Part shown: positions 6,819 to 12,900 of the stretch, in pieces
How the letters are laid out: every line of letters starts with the position of its first letter
How positions within the stretch are numbered: the first letter of the stretch is position 1
Assembly (NCBI GenBank): GCA_021795275.1
Contig: JAJYPO010000054.1
Coordinates: forward strand, 1-12,900
Reading direction: 5' to 3'
DNA: 12,900 bases
DNA from: Nitrospirota bacterium
Lineage (GTDB): Bacteria > Nitrospirota_A > Leptospirillia > Leptospirillales > Leptospirillaceae
The notes under the pieces: model-generated
Databases searched by the model: none
What the model was told of the DNA's origin: nothing
The model's input: the letters and a program-made list of their open reading frames with translations, nothing else
Made by a program: the position numbers and the translations under genes

Positions 6819-7583
6819 TCAGGAAATGAGAGAGAAAATCTCGTCCGAAAGCCGTTCGAACTCCGGGTGTTTCCGGCTTCTCGGACGGGGTAGATCCACC
6901 GTGATTTCTCGGACGACGTGGGTCGGTCGCCTGGAGAGAACGACAACCCTGTCGGCCATCTGGATGGCCTCTTCGATGATGTGGGTCACCATGATGATCG
7001 TCCGGACCGGCATCTCCGGATCCTTCCAGAGCATCAGCACCTCGTCCCGGAGGGTCACCGAGGTCAGTGCGTCAAGATTTGAGAACGGCTCGTCCATGAG
7101 AAGGATCCGGGGCTCGATCGCCAGCGCCCGGGCAAGACCCACCCGCTGCTTCATCCCGCCGGACAGTTCGCGAGGATAGGCTTCCTCGTATCCTTCCAGT
7201 CCCACCTTGTCGATGTAGAAAGAAACCGTCCGGTCGATCTCGGAAGGCTTCCTACCCCGCGCGACCAGACCCAGGGCCACGTTGTCCCGGACCGAAAGCC
7301 ACGGGAGAAGGGCGAATCCCTGGAACACCATGGCCATGTCCGAATTCACTCCGTCCTGGGGACGGTTCTTGTAGGAAACCTCTCCCGATGTCGGTGGGAT
7401 CAGCCCCTGGAGTATCCTCAGAAGGGTCGATTTCCCGCATCCCGAAGGCCCGACGATAGCAACGAATTCTCCCTCCTCCACATCGAGGGAAAGGTTGTCG
7501 ATCGCCCGATAGGAGCGGGTCTCCCGGGTAAAGTCCCGTGCGACATTCCTAAGGCTCAGAAAGTCGGACCGGCTAGGCGTCAT
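6819..7583 (-). CDS. ABC transporter ATP-binding protein, NitT/TauT (SsuB/TauB) type
   Basis: This 254-residue ATPase would power the import complex on the cytoplasmic face. Visible motifs are Walker A GPSGCGKST (45-53), the Q-loop Gln88 in MVFQGFALLPW, the signature LSGGMKQR (140-147), Walker B ILLMDEP (160-166), the D-loop SNLDAL and the H-loop His201 in MVTHIIEEA. The FALLPWLSVRDNV region is characteristic of the nitrate/sulfonate/taurine branch. The ATG at 7583 overlaps the end of the permease gene by 11 bp, with AAGG about eight bases upstream. The gene ends in TGA at 6821-6819. After it, 16 sense codons in the same frame lead to the AAA-associated domain gene. A fusion of the two would be about 430 residues, the usual size of fused homologues. 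Substrate cannot be read from the sequence. Confidence 0.95.
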   Translation of the reverse strand: MTPSRSDFLSLRNVARDFTRETRSYRAIDNLSLDVEEGEFVAIVGPSGCGKSTLLRILQGLIPPTSGEVSYKNRPQDGVNSDMAMVFQGFALLPWLSVRDNVALGLVARGRKPSEIDRTVSFYIDKVGLEGYEEAYPRELSGGMKQRVGLARALAIEPRILLMDEPFSNLDALTSVTLRDEVLMLWKDPEMPVRTIIMVTHIIEEAIQMADRVVVLSRRPTHVVREITVDLPRPRSRKHPEFERLSDEIFSLIS

Positions 7584-9285
7584 ACCCGTACCTTCGGGTC
7601 ACCCGATCGTAGAGAGGAACCCAGAAAAGCCTGTTCGCGGCCACCACCGCCGCGGTCATGACAAGAAGGGCGGCCACGATGAGGACCGGATGGCCTCCGG
7701 AATAGGTCGCCCTGTCGAGAAAGGCCCCAACCCCCCGAACTCCGTAGTCCTTCTGGGCGTAAACGACATACTCGGAAACGATCAGGGCGTTCCACCCCCC
7801 CCCGAAGGCAGTAATGGAGCCGGTCACCAGGGAGGGCATCAGGAAGGGGAGAAAGACCTTCCGGAGAAACAGTGTCCCCCGCATTCCGAAGGTGAGGGAG
7901 ACCTCGCGGAGCTCGGAGGGAAAGGTCCCCACCCCCGAGAGCAGATTAAACAGCAGGTACCACTGCATGCCCGACATCAGAAGGATCACCGAGGCCAGGT
8001 TCATGCTATGCAGCTTCTGGACCACCAGGACAATCACGAACGGGAACAGCGCGGTGGCCGGAACCGAGGCCATCACCTCCGCCAGCGGGAAGATGATCCG
8101 CGACAGGCGGGGGGTCCGGAAGACCCAGTAGGCCAGCGGAATGGTCCAGAGGAGGCTCAACAGATATCCCGCCATCAGACGAAGCATGGAAAAAACGAGA
8201 TCGGCCGGAAGCTCTCCCAGCGCGGCCCAGGGAATCCCCTGCCGGATCCATCCCGAAACCACGTGAGCTCCCCCGAAAAGCCCCTTTGCGATGACGAAAC
8301 CCACCAGGAATCCGCCCCCGGCCCGGAGCAGGAATTGAAGGGAGGGAGACAGGGGGCGCCGCACAGTGCGGCCCTCGCTCCAGAGGATCCGGACCAGTCG
8401 GCCCATCGAACGGGCAATACTCCTCCTGAGGCGGGCCAGCCCTTCGGAGGAGGCCAGAAAATCGTAGACGGGGGAGGACACACGGGAAAAGGGCCCTTCC
8501 ACCTCTCCGATCCGGAAGGTGTGCGACCAGACGAGCGAGGGTCGGAACACAAGAAGGTCCAGGACCATCACCGTCACGATCAGGGCCCCGATCCCCAGGA
8601 GGGCTTCACCGAATCTTCCCTTTTCCGTACTGGCCACCAGAAAGCTTCCCAGTCCGGGAAGCTCGTAATGGACGGGGCCCAGGGCGATCATCTCGCAGGC
8701 GATCAGAAAGTACCATCCGGCAGTCCAGGAGAGGACGGAGTTGTAGACGACCTTGGGAAGGGTCAAGGGAACGAGAAAGCGGACGCCCCACAGCCAGGAG
8801 GGCGCCCGGATGCCCCGGAACAGGTCCAGAAGATCGGGAGGGGCAGTCCTGACCGATTCGTAGACGGCAAAAGCCATGTTCCAGGCCATGCTGGTCGCGA
8901 TCAGGACGACCGAAGCCGCCTCCACGCCCATCTTCGTGGACGGGAAGAGGGGAATCATCATCAGGACGACCGCGGGAAAGAATCCCAGGACGGGAATCGA
9001 CTGGAGAATGTCCAGGACCGGGATCAGGATCCGGGATCCCCAGCGGGTCAGGGCGGCGGCGAACCCATACAGGTAGGCAAAGGCCAGGGAGAGAAGATAG
9101 GCCAGGAGAAGGCGAAACAGGGAGTGCAGGATGTCCCCGGGAAGATCGGCCAGGTCCTCCCGGGGAATGACGGGGGAGCCAGAGGGGGGGGTGCGCGAAA
9201 AAAGGAGCACGATGCCCGACAGGATGCCAACCACGATGGCGGTCGGGAGAAGAAAGGTCAGCTTCCGGAAGAGGTCAGTGTTCAC
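7573..9285 (-). CDS. Duplicated ABC permease, COG4986-like anion transporter
   Basis: This 570-residue inner-membrane protein contains two permease domains in one chain, as in COG4986 (anion ABC permease, duplicated component). Domain 1 spans about residues 50-250 with an EAA-type ATPase-contact loop near 152-176 (LLDLFRGIRAPSWLWG region). Domain 2 spans about 355-560 with its loop near 460-484 (REVSLTFGMRGTLFLRKVF region). Each domain has about five to six hydrophobic spans. A basic linker of about 70 residues (250-320, Arg-rich) joins them. A further hydrophobic segment lies at 11-30. The start is GTG at 9285 with AGGAGG six bases upstream. One such chain can replace the usual permease dimer. 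It is the first gene of the operon. No periplasmic binding protein is encoded in the window, so the substrate (nitrate, sulfonate, bicarbonate or another anion) is unknown. Confidence 0.92.
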   Translation of the reverse strand: MNTDLFRKLTFLLPTAIVVGILSGIVLLFSRTPPSGSPVIPREDLADLPGDILHSLFRLLLAYLLSLAFAYLYGFAAALTRWGSRILIPVLDILQSIPVLGFFPAVVLMMIPLFPSTKMGVEAASVVLIATSMAWNMAFAVYESVRTAPPDLLDLFRGIRAPSWLWGVRFLVPLTLPKVVYNSVLSWTAGWYFLIACEMIALGPVHYELPGLGSFLVASTEKGRFGEALLGIGALIVTVMVLDLLVFRPSLVWSHTFRIGEVEGPFSRVSSPVYDFLASSEGLARLRRSIARSMGRLVRILWSEGRTVRRPLSPSLQFLLRAGGGFLVGFVIAKGLFGGAHVVSGWIRQGIPWAALGELPADLVFSMLRLMAGYLLSLLWTIPLAYWVFRTPRLSRIIFPLAEVMASVPATALFPFVIVLVVQKLHSMNLASVILLMSGMQWYLLFNLLSGVGTFPSELREVSLTFGMRGTLFLRKVFLPFLMPSLVTGSITAFGGGWNALIVSEYVVYAQKDYGVRGVGAFLDRATYSGGHPVLIVAALLVMTAAVVAANRLFWVPLYDRVTRRYGYDA

Positions 9286-9319
9286 AGACTCCCTCCTCCG
9301 GGGTTCCCGCGCCAGAATC

Positions 9320-9347
9320 TTGAAAAAATTCCTTGTTCCGGTACCAT
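9320..9347 (+). promoter_or_regulatory. Putative sigma-70 promoter for the YtxG/YtxH-like pair
   Basis: TTGAAA (9320-9325) and TACCAT (9342-9347) are 16 bases apart, in the 121-bp gap between the divergent permease and the YtxG-like gene. The transcript would start near 9354, about 50 bases before the ATG. I found no equally good promoter for the permease on the other strand. Confidence 0.45.
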
Positions 9348-9406
9348 GGAGACAGCGTCATCGTCCATCCATACACACTCATGCACACCCGCGGAAAGGT
9401 TCGCCC

Positions 9407-9853
9407 ATGGACACCCGAACGGCCCTTCTGCTTCTGGTGATTTTAGCGGCAATACTCGTCGCCGGAATCCTCTTTTTTCTTTTTCGGGCGCTCAAGGTGC
9501 TCGACCGCGTCGAAGCGTCGACCCGGGAACTCGAGACGGCCACAGTTCCCCTCGTCGAAAGCCTTCGCCGGATGGCCGAAGAGGTCGAACCCGTCGTCAG
9601 GAGAACCACCGAGCATTACCGGACAATCGAAGAAGGGATCGGAACTCTCACCCGGAACCCCTTCCTGTCCCTGATTTCCCCGATCCTGAAGACGGGTGGA
9701 GGGCCAGTCCATGTCGTGACCAGCCTGTTCAGGATCATCCGGGGGGTCGCCGCCGGATTGTCCAGGGCCCGTGAGGTCCTGAAAGAACCACGCCCGCCTC
9801 TGAACCCCACCTCTTCTACACCCAACAAACAGGAGAATCACCATGGCCAGTGA
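9407..9853 (+). CDS. Membrane-anchored DUF948/YtxG-like protein
   Basis: The 148-residue protein starts with one strong transmembrane helix (residues 5-27). A predicted coiled coil (28-80, rich in Glu/Arg/Val with heptad character: RVEASTRELETATVPLVESL) follows, then a less regular tail ending in Pro/Thr/Asn-rich sequence. This matches the DUF948 (YtxG-like) architecture, whose biochemical role is unknown. In Bacillus the ytxG gene lies beside ytxH in a stress-induced operon. Here the next gene is also YtxH-like and overlaps by 11 bp, which strengthens the call. AAAGG lies seven bases before the ATG at 9407. The frame is open further upstream, but the added part is antisense to the permease and crosses the putative promoter. 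Confidence 0.75.
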   Translation: MDTRTALLLLVILAAILVAGILFFLFRALKVLDRVEASTRELETATVPLVESLRRMAEEVEPVVRRTTEHYRTIEEGIGTLTRNPFLSLISPILKTGGGPVHVVTSLFRIIRGVAAGLSRAREVLKEPRPPLNPTSSTPNKQENHHGQ

Positions 9854-10142
9854 CAGGAATGATACAGGACTTGCCCTCTTTTTGACAGGGCTGGCATTGG
9901 GCGCGATCGCCGGAGTCCTTCTCGCTCCCGCTTCGGGGGCAGAAACCCGGAGAAAAATCGTCGACAAGGCGCGTGCCCTTCGCGAGGAGGCCGAAGAAGA
10001 GTTCGAGGAAGGGATCGAGCATCTCAAGCACGACCTCCCCGCAAAAAAGGAACGCTACGCCGAGGCGGTCCGGGAAGGATGGAAAGCCTTCCGGGCCACC
10101 ATCGAAAAGGACCGGACGCCCTCCTCCACTCCGGGAGCCTGA
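9843..10142 (+). CDS. YtxH-like small membrane protein
   Basis: This 99-residue protein has the YtxH pattern. A short N-terminal Gly/Ala-rich hydrophobic segment, LALFLTGLALGAIAGVLLAP (10-29), is followed by SGAETRRKI, the typical 'APxSGxETR' junction, and then a highly charged helical tail (35-92). Family members are membrane-associated and of unknown mechanism; Bacillus YtxH is under general-stress control. AGGAG lies seven bases before the ATG. The ATG overlaps the end of the YtxG-like gene by 11 bp, so the two are probably made together and may interact through their coiled coils (inference). It is followed by a hairpin that serves as terminator mainly for the opposite strand. Confidence 0.85.
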   Translation: MASDRNDTGLALFLTGLALGAIAGVLLAPASGAETRRKIVDKARALREEAEEEFEEGIEHLKHDLPAKKERYAEAVREGWKAFRATIEKDRTPSSTPGA

Positions 10143-10150
10143 CCCCCTCA

Positions 10151-10188
10151 ATAAAAAGAGGGGGGACGCCCGACGGGCCTCCCCCCTC
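10151..10188 (-). terminator. Intrinsic terminator of the lipoprotein operon
   Basis: Positions 10158-10188 form a long GC-rich hairpin. The outer stem is GAGGGGGG with CCCCCCTC, continued by an A-T pair, a C/C mismatch and an inner stem GCCC/GGGC around the loop GAC. Read on the minus strand it is followed at once by TTTTTAT (10157-10151), as in a Rho-independent terminator, 28 bases after the DUF3332 stop. On the plus strand there is no U-run after the hairpin, so termination of the YtxH transcript there is less certain. Confidence 0.8.
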
Positions 10189-10216
10189 CCAAAGCCGCCT
10201 CTTTCTGAAGTTTCGC

Positions 10217-10795
10217 TTACAGGCGGACCGGTCCCGAAAGGATGTCCCCTCCGGTCGTTGTCGTCACTGGGCGTCCGTGGTCGAAGGTCACGGCCTTGAC
10301 CCGGGGTGTTGTGCCCAGGTGGCCGACAAGCGGCATGGCCGACCGGTAGAGCGTCACAGAGGGACGTCCGTCCTTCCCGGACGCGACACGGATGGCCGAG
10401 AGCTTCTTGGAAACGGCATCATAGTGCCATGCGAGAAGGATGCGGGATCCGGCCTTGTCCGATCGGGAGAGCCACCCGTCGGGATCCTTCGAGGGGTCGG
10501 CCCCGGGACCCTGGGTTCGGGAGGAGGCCACGGAGGGTTTGTTGGTGATGGGGTTCACATGGCTCCAGAACTCGATGGGGTTGAAGATGATCACATCCCC
10601 CAGACCGGCCAATCCATATACGGGAAGAATGACCATGAGAGCCGTCAGCCCCGACCGCGCCCACTTGTTCTCCACGCTCCCGTTCGCCTTGTAGAGGGTA
10701 TGCACCAGGGCAAACTGGCCGTAGCATCCTGACATGACCGTCGTCAAAGCCAACATGGCCATTCCAAGCCCCAGCCGTTTAATCTTTAAGTTCAT
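10217..10795 (-). CDS. DUF3332 family lipoprotein
   Basis: The 192-residue protein has a lipoprotein signal peptide: Lys/Arg-rich N-terminus, hydrophobic core (8-20) and lipobox VMSGC with acylated Cys24. The next part, CYGQFALVHTLYKANGSV (24-41), then NKWARSG, a second hydrophobic segment LTALMVILPVYGLAGLGDVI (50-69) and FNPIEFW, is the DUF3332 signature. The function of the family is unknown. Residues 110-190 form a soluble, beta-rich-looking tail (SRILLAWHYDAVSKKL...). AAGGAGG lies six bases before the ATG. It is the second gene of a two-gene operon, 20 bp after the propeller lipoprotein, and is followed by an intrinsic terminator. Outer- or inner-membrane placement cannot be decided; Tyr at +2 does not suggest inner-membrane retention. 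Confidence 0.85.
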   Translation of the reverse strand: MNLKIKRLGLGMAMLALTTVMSGCYGQFALVHTLYKANGSVENKWARSGLTALMVILPVYGLAGLGDVIIFNPIEFWSHVNPITNKPSVASSRTQGPGADPSKDPDGWLSRSDKAGSRILLAWHYDAVSKKLSAIRVASGKDGRPSVTLYRSAMPLVGHLGTTPRVKAVTFDHGRPVTTTTGGDILSGPVRL

Positions 10796-10815
10796 AACGT
10801 CCTCCTTATTTAAAT

Positions 10816-11922
10816 TCAGGGAGCCCCCGCGGAACCTGTCCCCGGTGACCCGCTGGGGCTAGCGTAGAAGATTCCTCCGGAAATGGCAAGAGAATTTCCC
10901 GCCACATAGCAGGAAAGCGCCTGAGGGCAGACCATGCCGGTGAAGGAGAGTTGTGCAGCGGCCGGCGGAAGGATCTGGGGAGCCGCCGCCTCCCCCGAAA
11001 CCGATCCGCCGGCCAGGGCGGTGACCTGATAGAGCGAACCGTTCTGTCCATAAGCGAAGATGGTGCTTCCGGGACCGATGTAGATCCCCGTCAGTGAGGG
11101 AGGCATCTGGGCCCCGCCCTCCCCCAGGATGAGGGCCGAGGACCAGGTTGCGCCCCCGTCGACCGTCTCCAGAAGTGCCCCCGTCCCGTCCACATAACAG
11201 GTGGAGACCGAGAGGCAGCCCACCCCGCTCACCCCCTGGGGAGCGAGGACCTGGGGAACGACGATAAGGGTCCAGGTCTGACCTCCGTCCCCCGAATAAA
11301 GGAGAGCATTCATCCCGGTCCCCGACGTATTCGAGGCCGAAATCCAGATCGAGGACCCGAGGAGAAAGACCTGGTTGAAGTTGGCCGGTCCGATGGCCGC
11401 CGAAAGAACATTGAGGTCGGGCGTCCAGGACGCCCCGGAGCCGTTCTGAAGCAAAAGGGTGTTGTTGTCCCCCACGATGGCGCAGGCGGGAGAGCCCGAA
11501 CTCTGGCAGACGACCTCGTTCAAGGTCAGGTTTCCGTTGGTGGTCACATTGGTGATCGAAAAGCTCTGTCCTCCGTTGGTGCTCTGCAGGATCAGACCCT
11601 GGTTTCCGACGATGGTGCACTGGGTTCCCGACAGACAGGCGATCGAAGTGAGGTTGAAGTTCGCGAGAGCGGCCCCGAGACCGCTGTTGGCCGGAATCCA
11701 CAGTTGTCCCCCGTTCTGGGAGACCAGGAAGAGCCCCGACTGTCCGACCGCGATGCAGCTCTGGGGCGACGGGCACGCAATGGCGGACGGCTCCGCCCCG
11801 GAGGGGGTATAGGCCAGAAGCCAGAGGAGAGCGGACGGCGCCTGACAGGACGCCAGGAAGAGCATCACCAGGATCGCCACCCCTCCTCCCATCCGCCTGC
11901 GGCGGGCCGAATCAATGTTCAT
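10816..11922 (-). CDS. Beta-propeller-like lipoprotein with paired cysteines and no basic residues
   Basis: The 368-residue protein begins with four arginines (7-10), a hydrophobic core (12-23) and lipobox LASC with acylated Cys26. The rest consists of repeats of the type 'C-x5-C-x-x-G-x-x-G ... NGG/DGG-x-x-W', which resemble BNR/YCF48-type propeller blades. The cysteine pairs are C50/C56, C96/C102, C139/C147, C236/C242 and C332/C338, presumably disulfides in the envelope. The mature part contains no Lys, Arg or His and only about ten Asp/Glu, compatible with life at very low external pH. The C-terminus is Gly/Ser/Pro-rich. Start ATG has GGAG five bases upstream. It precedes the DUF3332 gene by 20 bp. 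A scaffold or assembly role like Ycf48 is possible but not shown. Confidence 0.8.
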   Translation of the reverse strand: MNIDSARRRRMGGGVAILVMLFLASCQAPSALLWLLAYTPSGAEPSAIACPSPQSCIAVGQSGLFLVSQNGGQLWIPANSGLGAALANFNLTSIACLSGTQCTIVGNQGLILQSTNGGQSFSITNVTTNGNLTLNEVVCQSSGSPACAIVGDNNTLLLQNGSGASWTPDLNVLSAAIGPANFNQVFLLGSSIWISASNTSGTGMNALLYSGDGGQTWTLIVVPQVLAPQGVSGVGCLSVSTCYVDGTGALLETVDGGATWSSALILGEGGAQMPPSLTGIYIGPGSTIFAYGQNGSLYQVTALAGGSVSGEAAAPQILPPAAAQLSFTGMVCPQALSCYVAGNSLAISGGIFYASPSGSPGTGSAGAP

Positions 11923-12654
11923 GGCTTCTCCAAACGACTCTTTCCAAAACGATTTTCATCCCCCGGCACTGCCTCTTAGGTTGTCCATGTTATGGATCAT
12001 GGGAGCATTTTCCAACGTGTCCCACCGGAACCAGGAACGGCGACGTCCTCTGGAGGAACATCCAGGCTGCCTCCCCAGTCAATAAAAGAAATTCTTGCGC
12101 CAGGGATCAGGCTCTCCTCCGGACTTTTTCCTCCCGACCCCTTCGCCTCATTTTCCATGATTATCTCTGTTTTGCACCCCTCCGTCATCTTCTGGCCTGT
12201 CGTCATCCTTCCCCGGAGGCGCTGACGCTCCGGCGGCGAACCGAACGTCTGGAACGGCTGGACAACGATCCCGGATCAATCCGGACCGCGAGGCTCCGGA
12301 GAAGGTTGCTCGGGAAGACCGCTGCGGGGTTCAGCTGCTTTCGAGCACCGAACCCGGATGCCTTGACAGCGAAAAAGCAAGTCTCGTCGACCGGGTAGCC
12401 GAAAATGCCTCCGTCGCCCTCGACGACTTCGGAAAAAGAGTCTCGCATCCTCGCGGTCCAATCGGAAGGATTTGAAAAGGGAATACTCTTTAGGTAATAC
12501 CCGAAACACTTTTGTCCATTTCCGCTCCCTCCAGTGGACTGGCAGGACCGTAGAAGCTCCCCCTGAGTGTGACATGAATATTGGCATCGGGTTTGCATTT
12601 CTGAGTCAATGAAAGAAACCCGTCACTTCCATGCGCCGGTCAAGGAGCCCGTTC
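11923..12654. other. 732-bp stretch without a convincing gene
   Basis: Apart from the lipoprotein promoter, nothing here is clearly a gene. Two open frames on the minus strand, 12598-12203 (131 codons) and 12206-11997 (69 codons), are linked by an ATGA overlap. Neither has a well-placed ribosome site, steady codon bias or a known motif. The second also runs through the lipoprotein promoter. On the plus strand a start-less open frame ending near 12474 reads fairly protein-like (VARED...LVDRVAENASVALDDF), as a decayed gene might. A hairpin without U-tract (CCGGAG/CTCCGG) lies at 12213-12233. The right part (about 12460-12650) looks less GC-rich than the rest. No tRNA, transposase or terminal inverted repeats were found. 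Confidence 0.5.
11987..12015 (-). promoter_or_regulatory. Sigma-70-like promoter of the lipoprotein operon
   Basis: On the minus strand TTGGAA (12015-12010) and TAACAT (11992-11987) are separated by exactly 17 bases. The transcript would start near 11980, giving a leader of about 58 bases before the ATG at 11922. The -10 lies within a small inverted repeat, TCCAT-GTT-ATGGA (11984-11996), that might bind a regulator. Confidence 0.5.
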
Positions 12655-12900
12655 ATGAACTCTCTCCTGAAAAACTACGACCCAGGTCTCTTTTACGATG
12701 AACTCGTCGCGGCTCCCGCTCTTCCCCGACCTTCCTCAAAAGTTCTCTTCGAACTTCTGGACTCCCTTCCCGAGGGAGAGCTGGGAAGGCTCCAGAAGGC
12801 CGCGGAAATGGCCCTTTACCGGATGGGTGTCACCTTTACCGTCTACAGCGATGACAGCGGGCTTGAGAAAATCATGCCCTTCGACATCATTCCCCGCGTG
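12655..12900 (+). CDS. N-terminus of a circularly permuted ATP-grasp protein (COG2308), cut by the right edge
   Basis: 82 codons are open from the ATG at 12655 to the window end with no stop. The sequence fits the start of the circularly permuted ATP-grasp family (COG2308, formerly DUF404/DUF407). It has NYDPGLFYDELVA near residues 7-19, then a helical region, then YRMGVTFTVYSDDSGLEKI (55-73) and PFDIIPRV at the edge, equivalent to the family's 'GxTFxVY...E+IxPFDxIPR' block. Full members have roughly 480 residues. They usually sit beside an alpha-E (DUF403) protein and a transglutaminase-like protein, in clusters proposed to make or modify small peptides. AAGGAG lies seven bases before this ATG. 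An in-frame ATG at 12631 would add eight residues but has no ribosome site. The promoter was not identified. Confidence 0.88.
   Translation, partial: MNSLLKNYDPGLFYDELVAAPALPRPSSKVLFELLDSLPEGELGRLQKAAEMALYRMGVTFTVYSDDSGLEKIMPFDIIPRV

Noticed and set aside
9131..9406. Longer start for the YtxG-like protein
   Set aside because: The extension is antisense to the permease, crosses the putative TTGAAA/TACCAT promoter and would place 92 non-membrane residues before the signal-anchor helix.
7690..9774. A 694-codon open frame on the plus strand
   Set aside because: Antisense to the duplicated permease, and out of frame with the YtxG-like gene further on. Low-complexity Gln/Gly/His/Asp-rich translation with no motif.
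11459..11812. A 117-codon plus-strand frame opposite the propeller lipoprotein
   Set aside because: Shadow of the lipoprotein repeats; no ribosome site or motif.
1..12900. Search for a CRISPR array, prophage, complete insertion sequence or toxin-antitoxin pair
   Set aside because: No regularly spaced repeats, transposase motifs, phage genes or paired small genes with a known fold were seen; the only recombinase is a housekeeping Xer protein in its conserved operon.

Overview
This is a GC-rich bacterial chromosome segment with tightly packed genes, frequent 4-11 bp overlaps and clear Shine-Dalgarno sites. Gene order and protein character suggest a Nitrospirae-type acidophile, most like Leptospirillum. 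That assignment is an inference from a DUF3332/beta-propeller lipoprotein pair, an exported protein without any basic residues, and a NitT/TauT-type transporter with a duplicated permease. No rRNA or other marker gene confirms it. I see no CRISPR array, complete insertion sequence, prophage, tRNA or rRNA.

Layout. (1) 1-5932, minus strand: a DNA-processing operon read dprA > topA > trmFO > xerC, probably continuing off the left edge into the first codons of another gene (hslV by synteny). The same order, smf-topA-gid-codV-clpQ, is known from Bacillus subtilis. Junctions are tight: trmFO overlaps the topA stop by 4 bp, and xerC starts 4 bp after the trmFO stop. An eight-codon leader ORF lies between dprA and topA. 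(2) 6033-6275, plus strand: a small single-span membrane protein with a coiled-coil tail, divergent from dprA. (3) 6288-9285, minus strand: an ABC-transporter operon with a duplicated permease, an ATPase and a separate AAA-associated domain protein. The last two are in the same frame and separated by one TGA plus 16 codons. No substrate-binding protein is present. (4) 9407-10142, plus strand: a YtxG/DUF948-like and YtxH-like membrane-anchored pair. (5) 10151-11922, minus strand: a two-gene lipoprotein operon (beta-propeller lipoprotein, then DUF3332 lipoprotein) with a promoter and an intrinsic terminator. (6) 11923-12654: a 732-bp stretch without a convincing gene. (7) 12655 to the right edge, plus strand: the start of a circularly permuted ATP-grasp protein (COG2308).

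The dprA-topA-trmFO-xerC block handles incoming single-stranded DNA, supercoiling, tRNA U54 methylation and chromosome dimer resolution. The transporter is a NitT/TauT-type anion importer whose binding protein must be encoded elsewhere. The lipoproteins and the YtxG/H-like pair act at the envelope. I did not find a clearly new multi-gene system. The most unusual signals are the single in-frame stop splitting a normally fused transporter ATPase, and the lipoprotein that combines zero Lys/Arg/His with one cysteine pair per repeat.
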